Shown: positions 18,826 to 28,537 of the stretch, one piece after another | Layout: the number at the start of each line of letters is the position of its first letter | Position numbering within the stretch: position 1 is the stretch's first letter | Source of the DNA: Pelomonas sp. V22 | Lineage (GTDB): Bacteria; Pseudomonadota; Gammaproteobacteria; Burkholderiales; Burkholderiaceae_C | Reading direction: 5' to 3' | Assembly (NCBI RefSeq): GCF_030014915.1 | Contig: NZ_JAGIXS010000002.1 | Coordinates: 1 to 64,000, forward strand | Length of the DNA stretch: 64,000 bases | Translations under genes and position numbers: made by a program | The notes under the pieces: model-generated | Databases searched by the model: none | What the model was told of the DNA's origin: nothing | The model's input: only the letters and a program-made list of their open reading frames with translations

Positions 18826-20265
18826 ATGACCGAACAAGACCTGCATCCCCGCCGCCGCTGGCTCGCCCTGATGGTGCTGTGCCTGGGCGTCTTGATGATC
18901 GTGCTGGACACGACCATCGTGAACGTGGCCCTGCCCTCGATTCGGGCCGACCTCGGCTTCTCGGAAACCTCGCTCGTCTGGGTGGTCAATGCCTACATGC
19001 TGAGCTTCGGCGGCTTCATGCTGCTCGGTGGGCGGCTGGGTGATCTGTATGGTCACCGCCGTATGTTTTTGCTGGGCCTGGCCTTGTTCACCGCAGCCTC
19101 GGCGGCCTGTGGCGTCGCGGGCTCGCAGACCATGCTGGTGGCAGCGCGCGCGGTGCAGGGCCTGGGCGGCGCCGTGGTGTCGGCGATCTCGCTGTCGCTG
19201 ATCATGAATCTGTTCACCGAGGACGGTGAGCGTGCCAAGGCCATGGGTGTCTATGGCTTCGTCTGCGCCGGTGGCGGCAGCATAGGCGTGCTGCTCGGTG
19301 GCCTGCTGACGAGCGCGCTGGACTGGCACTGGGTGTTCCTGGTCAACGTGCCGATTGGCGCCGTGGTGTTCGGCCTTTGCCTGCTGCTCTTGCCGCGCAG
19401 CAAGGCCCAGCAGGCCGTGCGCCTGGACCTGGCCGGCGCAGTGAGCGTGACCAGTGCCCTGATGCTCGCGGTCTACGCCGTGGTCAACGGCAACGAGGCC
19501 GGCTGGACCTCGACGCGCACGCTGGCCATGCTGGGCAGCGCGCTTTTGTTGATGGTGGTCTTCCTGCTGATCGAGGCGCGGGTGAGGCAGCCGCTGATGC
19601 CGCTCTCGCTGTTCAAGCTGCGCTCGGTGGCCGTGGCCAATGCGGTGGGGGTACTGTGGGCGGCCGCGATGTTCGCCTGGTTCTTCATCTCTGCGCTCTA
19701 CATGCAGCTGGTGCTGGGCTTCTCGGCCATGCAGATCGGGCTCGCCTTCCTGCCGGCCAACCTGATCATGGCAGGCTTCTCGCTGGGCCTGTCGGCCAAG
19801 ATCGTGATGCGCTTCGGCATACGCGGCCCACTGACTGTCGGCCTCCTGCTGGGCGCAGCCGGCCTCGCCTTGTTCGCCCGTGCCCCGGTGGACGGCACGA
19901 TGTGGATCGACATCGTGCCCGGCATGCTGCTCTTGGGCCTGGGCTCGGGCGTGGCCTTCAACCCCGTGTTGCTGGCCGCGATGAGCGAGGTCAAGCCGGA
20001 GGATTCGGGCCTGGCCTCGGGCGTGGTCAACACCTCGTTCATGATGGGCGGGGCCCTCGGGCTGGCCGTCCTGGCCAGCCTGGCCGCCGCCCGCAGCAGT
20101 TCGCGCTCGGCGGCCGGCGCCGCTCTGCCGCAGGCACTCAGCGGCGGCTATCAGCTGGCCTTCGGCCTCGGTGCCGGCTTTGCACTGCTGGCGGCCTTGC
20201 TGGCCGCCCTGCTGCTGCGCCCGGTTGCCAAGCCAGCGGCAGCGGCCGGCACCCAACCCGGCTGA
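18826..20265 (+). CDS. MFS transporter, DHA2 (EmrB/QacA-like) drug exporter family
   Basis: This 479-residue protein has the 14-helix topology expected of DHA2 proton-driven exporters. Motif D1 is visible as LDTTIVNVALPSI near residue 30, motif A as GGRLGDLYGHRR near 69-80, and motif B as ARAVQGLGGAV near 110. It probably sits in the inner membrane and exports a drug or metabolite, with the substrate unknown. No adaptor (EmrA) or dedicated regulator is adjacent, so it appears to be a single gene; it converges on the small SOS-box gene. Confidence 0.92.
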   Translation: MTEQDLHPRRRWLALMVLCLGVLMIVLDTTIVNVALPSIRADLGFSETSLVWVVNAYMLSFGGFMLLGGRLGDLYGHRRMFLLGLALFTAASAACGVAGSQTMLVAARAVQGLGGAVVSAISLSLIMNLFTEDGERAKAMGVYGFVCAGGGSIGVLLGGLLTSALDWHWVFLVNVPIGAVVFGLCLLLLPRSKAQQAVRLDLAGAVSVTSALMLAVYAVVNGNEAGWTSTRTLAMLGSALLLMVVFLLIEARVRQPLMPLSLFKLRSVAVANAVGVLWAAAMFAWFFISALYMQLVLGFSAMQIGLAFLPANLIMAGFSLGLSAKIVMRFGIRGPLTVGLLLGAAGLALFARAPVDGTMWIDIVPGMLLLGLGSGVAFNPVLLAAMSEVKPEDSGLASGVVNTSFMMGGALGLAVLASLAAARSSSRSAAGAALPQALSGGYQLAFGLGAGFALLAALLAALLLRPVAKPAAAAGTQPG

Positions 20266-20279
20266 TCGACTGACGGCAG

Positions 20280-20495
20280 TCAGCTGGGCTGATCGGCCCT
20301 CGCCAGGTGCAGCACCTGCGGTGCGGCGCCATCGCCGAGGCCGGCGTCACGGAGCCGGTCCTGCTCGGCAGGTTCGAAGGCCCCGCCCAGCAGACCCAGG
20401 ACCACGAACACGGCGATGAGGCAGACCCAGGCGTTCGGGTCTTTCAGGCGATTCAGCTGGCGCAGGAACGAAGAGACGGCGGTGAGGTGGCTCAT
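20280..20495 (-). CDS. Small one-TM membrane protein behind a LexA box
   Basis: The 71-residue product has a basic N-terminus, one strong hydrophobic segment (about 24-38, CLIAVFVVLGLLGGA) and a polar, acidic C-terminal tail. I do not recognise the family. GGAG lies a few bases ahead of the ATG. The promoter region carries a consensus LexA box between TTGACA and TATTAT, so the gene is expected to be induced by DNA damage. Small SOS-induced membrane proteins in other bacteria are division inhibitors (SidA-like) or TisB-like toxins; this similarity is only in size and regulation. It lies downstream of the patatin-like gene and converges with the DHA2 exporter. Confidence 0.7.
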   Translation of the reverse strand: MSHLTAVSSFLRQLNRLKDPNAWVCLIAVFVVLGLLGGAFEPAEQDRLRDAGLGDGAAPQVLHLARADQPS

Positions 20496-20531
20496 GCGAA
20501 CTCCGAGGGATGCGGTGATGCGACGGGCCAG

Positions 20532-20562
20532 ATAATACTGTATTCACATACAGTACTGTCAA
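20532..20562 (-). promoter_or_regulatory. SOS promoter with LexA box
   Basis: TACTGTATTCACATACAGTA (20536-20555) matches the gammaproteobacterial/betaproteobacterial LexA consensus CTGT-N8-ACAG with extended arms. On the minus strand a perfect -35 TTGACA (20557-20562) and a -10-like TATTAT (20532-20537) flank it, although the spacing of 19 bp is long. It is 37-40 bp upstream of the small membrane protein start. Confidence 0.88.
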
Positions 20563-20575
20563 TAACAACAGCCGA

Positions 20576-21652
20576 CTATTTATTGCCCGGCCTGGCGCGC
20601 CCGGCCAGGAACACGGCCTCCACGTCCAGGCTGCTGCGCTGACCCACGGCGGCCGCCTCCTCGGTCAGCCAGCGCGTGGCTGCCGCCCGCCCCAGCTCGA
20701 ACAGCGTCTGCAAGAGTCGCGGATCGGTGTTGAGCTTGCTGGAGGCATCGAAGGGCGCGAGCCCGGCCTCGTCGGCCACGCGATGCAGGCGCAAGGCCTT
20801 GTAGCGCGTCGGATCCACGCGCTTGTCGCGCAGCAGCCTCTGCACGAAGGCGATGGCCCGCATCTCGGCCACCAGGCTGGCGTTGAAGGTCAGTTCGTTC
20901 AGGCGGTCGGCGATCTCGATGGCCGTGCGCGGAATGCCTTCATGCACCAGCGGATTGATCTGAACCAGCAGCACATCGTCCGTCTGCGTTCCGTAGATCA
21001 GCGGCCACAGCGCCGGGTTGCCGGAGAAGCCGCCATCCCAGTAGGGCTCGCCATCGATGACCACGGTCTGCGCCGTCTGCGGCAGGCAGGCCGAGGCCAG
21101 CAAGGCTTCAATGCTCAGCTCCTCGCCGCTGAACACATGGGGCTGGCCGGTGCGCACCGAGGTGGCCGTGACGAAGACCTTGAGCGGCCCCTCGCGCAGC
21201 GCCTGCTCGTCCACATGGGCGGCGACCAAGTCGCGCAGCGGATCGACGTTGAAGGGATTCAGCTGGTACGGGCTCCATTGGCGAAGCCAGCTCTCCCACA
21301 TCGCGAAGCCCGGCCATTGGTCGCGGTTGAACATCCAGGCCGGCGATGACGGCGGCATGCCGGCGGGCGGCGCCAGCGCGCCCCAGCAACCGGGAGCGCC
21401 TCCCAGTGCATGCCAGAACTCGCTCAAGGCCTCGCGCGCGCCGACCGCCCCGCCTCGGGCCCAGCCACAGGCCAGCACGGCCGCATTCATCGCGCCGGCG
21501 CTGGTACCCGAGACACCGTCGATCTGCAGCCGCCCGTCCTCCAGCAAGGCGTCGAGCACGCCCCAGGTGAAGGCGCCATGCGAGCCACCGCCCTGCAGGG
21601 CGAGGTCGATGCAGCGAGACTTGGCAGGTCGGCGGCGGGGCGAGGTGCTCAT
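20576..21652 (-). CDS. Patatin-like phospholipase
   Basis: This 358-residue protein is a patatin-family acyl hydrolase with a Ser-Asp dyad. The oxyanion hole is QGGGSHGAF (20-28), the nucleophile Ser51 is in GTSAG, and Asp206 is in the DGG motif (YWDGGFSGNP). There is no signal peptide or membrane segment, so it is probably cytosolic. The start at 21652 is chosen because the conserved domain begins soon after; the open frame upstream to 21925 is an antisense region of the DHH gene. Family members in Burkholderiales are often linked to polyhydroxyalkanoate or lipid turnover, but nothing next door confirms that. Confidence 0.9.
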   Translation of the reverse strand: MSTSPRRRPAKSRCIDLALQGGGSHGAFTWGVLDALLEDGRLQIDGVSGTSAGAMNAAVLACGWARGGAVGAREALSEFWHALGGAPGCWGALAPPAGMPPSSPAWMFNRDQWPGFAMWESWLRQWSPYQLNPFNVDPLRDLVAAHVDEQALREGPLKVFVTATSVRTGQPHVFSGEELSIEALLASACLPQTAQTVVIDGEPYWDGGFSGNPALWPLIYGTQTDDVLLVQINPLVHEGIPRTAIEIADRLNELTFNASLVAEMRAIAFVQRLLRDKRVDPTRYKALRLHRVADEAGLAPFDASSKLNTDPRLLQTLFELGRAAATRWLTEEAAAVGQRSSLDVEAVFLAGRARPGNK

Positions 21653-21726
21653 CCAGTCATTGTGTCGCCGGTGAGGCCTGGCGGATCGATCAAGGACCTG
21701 CGCGCCTGTGCGGCGACGGCGCGCGC

Positions 21727-22665
21727 TCAGCCGTCCTGATTGATCTGGGCAATCAACTCGGCCAGCACGGTCTCGGCCTGGTCGTTGGCGATCTGGCAGG
21801 TGCCGGCTGCGTTGTGGCCGCCGCCGCCGTACTTCAGCATCAGCTCGCCCACATTGGTCTTGCTGCTGCGGTCCAGGATGGACTTGCCGGTGGCAAACAC
21901 GGTGTTCTGCTTCTGCAGGCCCCACATCGCGTGGATGGAGATATTGGTCTCCGGGTACATCGCGTAGATCATGAAGCGGTTGCAGGCGTAGATGGTCTCT
22001 TCGCCGCGCAGGTCCAGCACCGCCAGGTTCTTGTGCACCGTGGTGCAGCGCTCGATCTGCTCGCGCGCCTGGGCCGTGTGTTCGAAGTACAGGTCCACGC
22101 GCTCGATCACGTCGGGCAGTGCAAGGATCTCGTCGATGTCGTGGTCGGCGCAGTACTTGATCAGGTCCATCATCAGCGCGTAGTTGCTGATGCGGAAATC
22201 GCGGAAGCGGCCCAGGCCGGTGCGCGAATCCATCAGGTAGTTGAGAAGCACCCAGTCGCTGGGGTCGAGGATTTCCTCGCGGCTGAACTGGGCCGAATCG
22301 GCCTTGTCCACGGCCGCCATCATGGCATCGCTGATGCGCGGGAAGCGCGCCTTGCCGCCGTAGTAGTCGTAGACCACCCGAGCTGCCGAAGGCGCCTTGG
22401 GGTCGATGATGTGGTTCTTGCGCTCGCCAGTGTTGCGCACCGTCTCGGACTCATGGTGGTCGAACACCAGATGGGCGCCAGGCACGAAAGGCAGATTGGT
22501 GGTGATGTCGCGCTCGGTGATGGCGATCTTGCCGTCCTGCATGTCCTTGGGGTGGACGAAGAAGATGTCGTCGATCATCTCCAGCTCGTTCAGCAGCACG
22601 GCGCACACGAGGCCGTCGAAATCGCTGCGGGTGACCAGGCGGAATTTCTGGGGGGCTTCGCTCAT
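21727..22665 (-). CDS. DHH-family phosphoesterase
   Basis: The 312-residue protein has the DHH phosphoesterase fold. Its motifs are TRSDFDGLVCAVLL (about 12-25), the family-naming DHH at 69-71, and a C-terminal DHHA1 domain with KYGGGGHNAAGTC. It is expected to use Mn2+ or Mg2+ to cleave phosphodiesters or phosphoanhydrides (exopolyphosphatase, oligonucleotidase or c-di-AMP/pAp-like substrates). The specific substrate is not predictable. AAGGAGC lies ahead of the ATG at 22665, which also coincides with the domain start. It is a single gene between the patatin gene and the RND operon terminator. Confidence 0.88.
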   Translation of the reverse strand: MSEAPQKFRLVTRSDFDGLVCAVLLNELEMIDDIFFVHPKDMQDGKIAITERDITTNLPFVPGAHLVFDHHESETVRNTGERKNHIIDPKAPSAARVVYDYYGGKARFPRISDAMMAAVDKADSAQFSREEILDPSDWVLLNYLMDSRTGLGRFRDFRISNYALMMDLIKYCADHDIDEILALPDVIERVDLYFEHTAQAREQIERCTTVHKNLAVLDLRGEETIYACNRFMIYAMYPETNISIHAMWGLQKQNTVFATGKSILDRSSKTNVGELMLKYGGGGHNAAGTCQIANDQAETVLAELIAQINQDG

Positions 22666-22710
22666 CACTTGCTCCTTGGATCGAGCGGACCATGCTACCG
22701 CGCTTGTGTG

Positions 22711-22741
22711 AAAGAGAAGGGGCGCCGATGCGCCCCTTCTC
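22711..22741 (-). terminator. Terminator of the first RND operon
   Basis: A 12-bp perfect stem GAGAAGGGGCGC/GCGCCCCTTCTC (22714-22741, tetraloop) is followed on the minus strand by a short TTT. It lies 20 bp past the RND permease stop codon. Confidence 0.82.
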
Positions 22742-22760
22742 ACATTTGCCTGAAGAAAGT

Positions 22761-25700
22761 TCAGTCGTCGCCGGCCGGCATCACGTTGCCCGGCAGGGCC
22801 TCCGGTGAGCGGCGGCCGAACAGGCCCTTCACCCAGCGCACGGCCTCGCCGCAGCGGCGCGGCACGTTCAGCACATAGCTGTAGATCACCGGCACCACGA
22901 CCAGGGTCAGGAGCGTCGAGGTGATCACACCGCCGATGATGGCCCGGCCCATCGGTGCCTGGATCTCACCGCCCTCGTTGAAGGCGATGGCCATGGGCAG
23001 CATGCCGAAGATCATCGCCGCCGTGGTCATGATGATCGGGCGCATCCGGATCAGGCCGGCCTCGCGCAGCGCATCGGCCACCGTCGCCCCGGCCTTGCGA
23101 GCGTGGTTGGCAAAGTCCACCAGCAGGATCGCGTTCTTGGTCACCAGCCCCATCAGCATGACGAGGCCGATCATCGAGAACACGTTCAGCGTCGAGCCTG
23201 TCACCAGCAAGGCCAGCATCACACCCAGCAGCGCCAGAGGCAAGGAAGCCATGATGGCAATCGGCTGCAGGAAGCTGCCGAACTGGCTGGCCAGCACGAT
23301 GTAGATGAAGATCACCGCCAGGCCCATGGCGCCGACCAGCCCCATGAAGGCTTCCTGCTGCTGCTTGCCCGCGCCGTCCACCAGGAAGCTCACGCCCGGC
23401 GGCAACTGGTGGTTCTTGACCAGCGTGGCCACTTCCTCGTTCACTTCGCCCGAGCTGCGGCCTTGCACGCCGGCATAGACGGCCTCGCGGCGCTGCAGGT
23501 TCTGGCGGCGGATCACTTCCGGGTTGAACACCTGCTCGATGGTGGCGACCTGGTCCAGCGAGATCGGTGCACCGTCCTTGGAGAAAGCGACCGGCAGCTT
23601 GTACATCTGCTCGACACGCTGCCGCTGCTCGATGGGCAGGCGCAGCAGCACCTCGACCTGGTTGCCGTCCGGCGTGGTCCAGTAGGTGGCGACCTCGCCG
23701 TTCACATAGGCACGCAGCGAAGAGGCGATCTGCGGCGCGGTCAGGCCCAGCTCGCGGATGGCTGAATCCTTCAGCTTCACCGCGAACGCAGGCAGGCCGG
23801 CGCGCACGGTCGTGTCCACGTCCACGGTGCCCTTGACCTTGCGGATCTTGTCGGCCAGCTCGTTGGCGGCCTTGGTCAATTGTTCGGCATCGTTGCCCAG
23901 CAGCGTGATCCAGACCGGCCGGTTGAAACCGACGCTGACCTCGATGCCCGGGATCTTGGCGATGGCTTCGCGGACCGCGTTCTCCACTTCCTTCTGCGTG
24001 CGCTTGCGTTCCTTGCGGTCCACCAGCGAGAGGTTCAATTGAGCCTGGTTGCGGCCGGTCGCCATGCCCTCGCCCGAGGCGCCGACCACCGTCGACACCA
24101 TCTTGATTTCCTTGAACTGCGACAGGATCTCCTCGACCTGCTGCACCTTGGCATTGCCGCGGTCCAGGCTGGTCGCCGTGGGCATGCGCAGCGTCAGCTG
24201 GGTGAAGCCCTGGTCGGTCTCAGGCACGAACTCGCTGCCCACGAAGCCGGCCAGTACCAGGGCCAGCACGAAGCTGCCCACGCCCGACCACGCGACGATG
24301 CCGCGCGGCGTCAGGGTTGCGAAGCGCAGGCCGCGTTTGGCGCTACGGTCACGTGAGCCATCACCCTTGAAGGGGCGGCCGAAAGCCGGCACGGGCGGCA
24401 CGAACACGCGGTAGCGGCGGCCCGAGAAGATCCAGCGGATCGCGCGGTCGTAGAAGCCGTGCAGCCAGTCCATGCCACGGTCGGTGCCACGGATCATGTG
24501 GCCGATCACCGGCAGCTTCTTCAGCGTCGTGCTCGGCGGGTCCTTCCAGACGCTGGAGAGCATCGGGTCCAGCGTGAAGCTGACGAACAGGCTCACCATC
24601 ACGGCCACGGCCACGGTGATGCCGAACGGATAGAAGAACTTGCCGATGATGCCGCCCATGAAGGCGACCGGCACGAACACGGCGCAGATGGCGAAGGTGG
24701 TGGCCATCACCGCGAGGCCGATCTCGTTCGTGCCATCGGCCGCAGCCGTGTGATGGTCCTTGCCCATCGCCACATGCCGCACGATGTTCTCTCGCACCAC
24801 GATGGCATCGTCGATCAGCAAGCCAATGCACAGGCTCAAGGCCATCATCGTCATGAAGTTCAGGGTGAAGCCGAAGGCATGCACCGCGATGAAGCTGGAG
24901 ATCACTGCGATGGGCAGCGTCAGGCCGGTGATGATGGTCGAGCGCCAGCTGTGCAGGAACAGGAAGACGATGGCCACGGTCAGCAAGGCGCCTTCGATCA
25001 GCGTGTGCTTCAGGCCTTCCAGCGAGCCCTTCACAAAATCGCTGTTGACGTACATCAGCTCCAGCTTGATGTCGTCCGGCAGCGTCTTCTGGATCTGCTT
25101 CACAGCCTCCTTCACCGCTTCGCCGGTGGCGACGATGTTGGAGTCCTGCTGCTTGAAGACATAGAAGCTGACAGCCGGCTGGCCGTTGATGCGAGCGATG
25201 GAATCGGGCTCGCGTTCGCGTTCCACCAGCGTGCCCAGGTCAGCCAGCGTCAGCGCCAGGTTGCCGCGGCGCGCCACGATGATCTTGGCGAATTCCTTGG
25301 GATCCTTGACCTTGCCTTCAACGCGCAGCATCGCGTCCGAAGTGCCGTCCGATAGCATGCCGATCGGCTGGTCAGCGTTGGCCTGGTTCAGGGCCGAGGC
25401 GATCTCGGCCGGCGTGATGCCATAGGCGCGCAGGCGCTGCGGATCGAGGTCGATACGGACCTCGCGCGAGACCATGCCGCCGATGTCGACCTTGGCCACG
25501 CCGTCCACGCGCGCCAGGCGCTTGGAGATGGTGAACTCGGCCAGCATCGACAGCTCGCGCGCCGGGCGCGTCTTGCTCATCAGCGCCATCACGACGATGG
25601 GCTGTGCGTTGTCGCCCTGGTAGCGCATCACCATGGGCGGCTTCACGTCCTTGGGGAAGCCAGCCTGGGCCATGGCCACGCGGTCACGCACGTCCTGCAT

Positions 25701-26012
25701 GACGCGGCTCATGTCGGCGTTCAGGCCGAATTCCACATTGACCTGGGTGCGGCCTTCAAAGGCGCGCGAGTTGATGCGCTCGACGCCGGCAATGGTGTTC
25801 AGCGCTTCTTCCAGCGGGCGCGACACCTCGCGCTCCACGGCTTCGGGCGAAGCGCCGGGATAGCGGACGTCGATATAGACACCGGGGAAGCTGATGTCAG
25901 GCATCTGCTCGACGCCCAGTTTGGCGTACGAGAACAGGCCCAACACGCAAATGGCCACCATCACCATGGTCGCGAAGACCGGGTTCTGGATGGAGACGCG
26001 GGTCATCCACAT
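22761..26012 (-). CDS. RND efflux permease, AcrB/MdtB-like (HAE1 family)
   Basis: The 1083-residue inner membrane protein follows the RND pattern: TM1 near the N-terminus, a large porter loop with repeated [12 protein letters not shown]-type segments, TM4 with the paired Asp of the proton relay ([13 protein letters not shown]) and a second half repeating the design. It carries substrates from the periplasm to an outer-membrane channel using proton flow. It is slightly longer than AcrB (about 1050). The adaptor gene lies 18 bp upstream. No TolC-like channel gene is adjacent, so it probably uses one elsewhere. The substrate class (drugs, lipid, metal) cannot be told from this sequence; I favour HAE1 over CusA because metal Met clusters are not evident. 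Confidence 0.93.
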   Translation of the reverse strand: MWMTRVSIQNPVFATMVMVAICVLGLFSYAKLGVEQMPDISFPGVYIDVRYPGASPEAVEREVSRPLEEALNTIAGVERINSRAFEGRTQVNVEFGLNADMSRVMQDVRDRVAMAQAGFPKDVKPPMVMRYQGDNAQPIVVMALMSKTRPARELSMLAEFTISKRLARVDGVAKVDIGGMVSREVRIDLDPQRLRAYGITPAEIASALNQANADQPIGMLSDGTSDAMLRVEGKVKDPKEFAKIIVARRGNLALTLADLGTLVEREREPDSIARINGQPAVSFYVFKQQDSNIVATGEAVKEAVKQIQKTLPDDIKLELMYVNSDFVKGSLEGLKHTLIEGALLTVAIVFLFLHSWRSTIITGLTLPIAVISSFIAVHAFGFTLNFMTMMALSLCIGLLIDDAIVVRENIVRHVAMGKDHHTAAADGTNEIGLAVMATTFAICAVFVPVAFMGGIIGKFFYPFGITVAVAVMVSLFVSFTLDPMLSSVWKDPPSTTLKKLPVIGHMIRGTDRGMDWLHGFYDRAIRWIFSGRRYRVFVPPVPAFGRPFKGDGSRDRSAKRGLRFATLTPRGIVAWSGVGSFVLALVLAGFVGSEFVPETDQGFTQLTLRMPTATSLDRGNAKVQQVEEILSQFKEIKMVSTVVGASGEGMATGRNQAQLNLSLVDRKERKRTQKEVENAVREAIAKIPGIEVSVGFNRPVWITLLGNDAEQLTKAANELADKIRKVKGTVDVDTTVRAGLPAFAVKLKDSAIRELGLTAPQIASSLRAYVNGEVATYWTTPDGNQVEVLLRLPIEQRQRVEQMYKLPVAFSKDGAPISLDQVATIEQVFNPEVIRRQNLQRREAVYAGVQGRSSGEVNEEVATLVKNHQLPPGVSFLVDGAGKQQQEAFMGLVGAMGLAVIFIYIVLASQFGSFLQPIAIMASLPLALLGVMLALLVTGSTLNVFSMIGLVMLMGLVTKNAILLVDFANHARKAGATVADALREAGLIRMRPIIMTTAAMIFGMLPMAIAFNEGGEIQAPMGRAIIGGVITSTLLTLVVVPVIYSYVLNVPRRCGEAVRWVKGLFGRRSPEALPGNVMPAGDD

Positions 26013-26030
26013 GATGCTTGTCTCCCGTGA

Positions 26031-27194
26031 TTAGTTGCGCAGCGGTGTCGATGCGGCCGCGCTGGCCACCTTGGCGCGCGCATCGACGACGGCGGCCTTG
26101 GCGCCTTCGCGCAGGTTGTCAAAACGGGCGGCCAGCACCTGGGCATCGGGCTTCAGGCCATTGAGCACTTCGACCTTGGCCGTGCTGCGGTCGCGTCGGC
26201 CGGTGGTGATGATGCGACGCACCAGCGCGCCGTTCTCGATCATCCAGACATGGTCCTGGCCCGAGGTGCTGCCCACGGCGGTGTCGGGCAGCGTGAGCCG
26301 CTCGGTATCGTCCGGCAGCTCGACCTGGGCCACAGCGTACTGGCCGGCACGGAAGGCTTCCTTGGGGTTGTTCAGTTCCAGGGTCACGCCGATGGAGCGC
26401 GTGCCGGGTTCGGCGGCTGGCGCGATGCGGGAGATGCGCGCTTCGACTGGCTGGTCCACGCCCTCGATACGCAGCGTGGCGACCATGCCGGGCTTGAGCC
26501 GGCTCACTTCGTGGGTAGCAACCAGGCCGGCCAGCTCCAGCTTGCTCAGGTCGACGATGGACAGCACCTGCTGCTCGCCCGCCACCTTTTCACCCGGCAG
26601 CGCATGGCGCTTGGAGACCACGCCGCTGATCGGCGCCACCAGGGCTGCCTGCTTCAGGAGCACCTGCGCGGTTTCCTGCTGGGCCTTGGCAACGCCCAGT
26701 TGGGCGCGGGCCGCTTCCAGCGAAGCGCGCGAGGCGTCCAGCGCGGTCTTGGAGATGAAGTTCTGTGCCGCCAGGCCCTCGTTGGCCTTGTGCTGACGCT
26801 CAGCCTGATCGGCCTGGGCGCGGGCGGATTCGATGCTGGCACTGCGTTCGGCGACACGGTAGCGCAGTTCTTCCAGGTCCAGCTGACCCAGGGCCTGGCC
26901 AGCGCGGACGCGACTGCCTTCGGCCACGTTCAGGGCCAGCAGCACGCCGGCTGCCTTGCTGCGCACGACCACCGTGCCGGGTGCGACCAGAGGCCCGGAG
27001 AACTCGATGCGCCCAGGCATCCGCGCCACAGTGGGCTTGATCACCTCGCTGGCCACGAATTCCAGCGTCGGCGCGGCTTTCTCGCCATCTTTCTTCTTCG
27101 GCGCGTCGCCACCCTTGCTGGCCCAAACAGCCACGCCGGCGCCACTGGCCAGCACTGCGGCGGCGATGCCGCTCAAAAGCCATTGCTTGCGCAT
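26031..27194 (-). CDS. RND membrane fusion (periplasmic adaptor) protein
   Basis: The 387-residue adaptor has an N-terminal hydrophobic anchor or signal (about 7-25, no lipobox), a biotinyl-lipoyl-like segment (RVRAGQALGQLD), an alpha-helical hairpin (about 105-175) and beta-barrel and membrane-proximal domains ending before the C-terminus. It bridges the RND permease to an outer-membrane channel. It is the first gene of the pair and precedes the permease by 18 bp. No local regulator is present. Confidence 0.92.
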   Translation of the reverse strand: MRKQWLLSGIAAAVLASGAGVAVWASKGGDAPKKKDGEKAAPTLEFVASEVIKPTVARMPGRIEFSGPLVAPGTVVVRSKAAGVLLALNVAEGSRVRAGQALGQLDLEELRYRVAERSASIESARAQADQAERQHKANEGLAAQNFISKTALDASRASLEAARAQLGVAKAQQETAQVLLKQAALVAPISGVVSKRHALPGEKVAGEQQVLSIVDLSKLELAGLVATHEVSRLKPGMVATLRIEGVDQPVEARISRIAPAAEPGTRSIGVTLELNNPKEAFRAGQYAVAQVELPDDTERLTLPDTAVGSTSGQDHVWMIENGALVRRIITTGRRDRSTAKVEVLNGLKPDAQVLAARFDNLREGAKAAVVDARAKVASAAASTPLRN

Positions 27195-27225
27195 GGAAGT
27201 CCCCGTCTATTGGAAAAGTGAGCGC

Positions 27226-27253
27226 ACTGTAGGGACGCGGCTTGGGCTTCCAA
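27226..27253 (-). promoter_or_regulatory. Probable promoter of the first RND operon
   Basis: TTGGAA (27248-27253) and TACAGT (27226-27231), read on the minus strand, are separated by 16 bp and lie 31-59 bp upstream of the adaptor start. Moderate match to sigma-70. Confidence 0.4.
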
Positions 27254-27358
27254 CGGGACTTGCGACGAAATGCAATTTGCCCGGAACAGGGCGCAATCGG
27301 CGCCGACCGGTGCTTTCGATTGCGGATGAACTGCGAGGGACCGTGACGAGCCGCCGGC

Positions 27359-28537
27359 TCAGCGGTCCAACTGCCCGCAGCGCCAGGCGCAGCCGGCACC
27401 GGCCAAGGCTGCGAGGCTGGCGGCCCAGAAGATGCTGGCCAGGCCCAGGTGGCTGACCAGCCAGCCGCCGCCAATGGCACCGAGCACGCCCGAGAAGCCA
27501 TAGCCCAGCACCGAGTACAGCGCCTGGCCCCGGCCGCGCAGGCGGCCCGGGAAATAGCGCGTCACCAGGGCGATGCAGACCGTGTGCTGGGCGGCAAAAG
27601 TAATGGCATGCAGGGTCTGCAGCGCCACCAGCGTCCACAGGCTGGCGCCGAAGGCCGCCGTCAACGCAAAGCGAACCACGGCCACCAGTGCGCAGGCCAG
27701 GAGCCAGCGGTGCAAGGTGCCGCGTTCCAGCAAGCGCCCTTGCAGGCCGAACCAGAACACCTCGGCCACGATGGACGCGCCCCACAGCAAGCCCACCACC
27801 GACTTGCCATAGCCCAGCTCATCCAGGTAGAGGCTGAAGAAGGAATAGAGCGCCGTGTGGCCCAGCACGGTCATGAAAACACCGGCGAAGAACCAACGCA
27901 CGGCGGGCCGCCGCATCACCTCGGCCAGCGGCGGCGCCTTCTCGTGGCCATGGGCGGCCACGCGCTGCAGGGGCATCCACAAGGCCGCGGCCAGCACCAG
28001 GGTCAGGCCCACCAGCACGCCCGGCACGAAGTAGCCCAGGCCCAGGTGCTCCAGCACCCAGCCGGCACCGACCACGCTGCTCATATAGCCCACCGAGCCC
28101 CAGAGCCGCACACGCCCATAGCGCCGCGCATCCACGCCGCCATCGGCCGTCATCAGTTGAGCGGCGACGACGGTCTCGTTCAAGGGCGTGATCGCCGCAT
28201 TGAAGGTGAACATCAGGAAGGTGGCCGAGGCCAGCACCCAGATGCTGGGCTTCAGCAGGAACAGGAGGCCGGCCAGCAAGGTAGCCAGCGCAGCAAAGCG
28301 GATCAGCTGCACACGGCGTCCGCTGGCATCGGCCAGCGAGCCCCAGACGAAGGGGGCGAAGAGCCGGGTCCAGCTGGACAGCGAGAGCAGCCAGCCGATC
28401 TCGATCAGCGGAATGCCCAGCGACTTGTACCAAAGCGGCGCGTAGGTGCTGAACAGGCCGATGGCCGCGAAGTAGGCGGCAGAAAGCGCGCCGCTGGCCG
28501 CCAGGACGCGGCGGCGCTTGGCGGCTTCATCCAGCAT
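27359..28537 (-). CDS. MFS transporter, PPP/HcaT-like family
   Basis: The 392-residue protein has 12 predicted membrane helices and the MFS_1-like pattern of the HcaT/PPP family. The central loop contains GGVDARRYGRVRLWGSVGY, a conserved signature of this group. It is likely a proton-coupled symporter for a small organic molecule; its substrate is unknown. The ATG (28537) overlaps the stop of aroC by one base (TGATG), so the two are translationally coupled. This pairing with aroC is one I have seen in Burkholderiales, and may imply an aromatic or phenylpropionate substrate, but that is inference. Confidence 0.88.
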   Translation of the reverse strand: MLDEAAKRRRVLAASGALSAAYFAAIGLFSTYAPLWYKSLGIPLIEIGWLLSLSSWTRLFAPFVWGSLADASGRRVQLIRFAALATLLAGLLFLLKPSIWVLASATFLMFTFNAAITPLNETVVAAQLMTADGGVDARRYGRVRLWGSVGYMSSVVGAGWVLEHLGLGYFVPGVLVGLTLVLAAALWMPLQRVAAHGHEKAPPLAEVMRRPAVRWFFAGVFMTVLGHTALYSFFSLYLDELGYGKSVVGLLWGASIVAEVFWFGLQGRLLERGTLHRWLLACALVAVVRFALTAAFGASLWTLVALQTLHAITFAAQHTVCIALVTRYFPGRLRGRGQALYSVLGYGFSGVLGAIGGGWLVSHLGLASIFWAASLAALAGAGCAWRCGQLDR

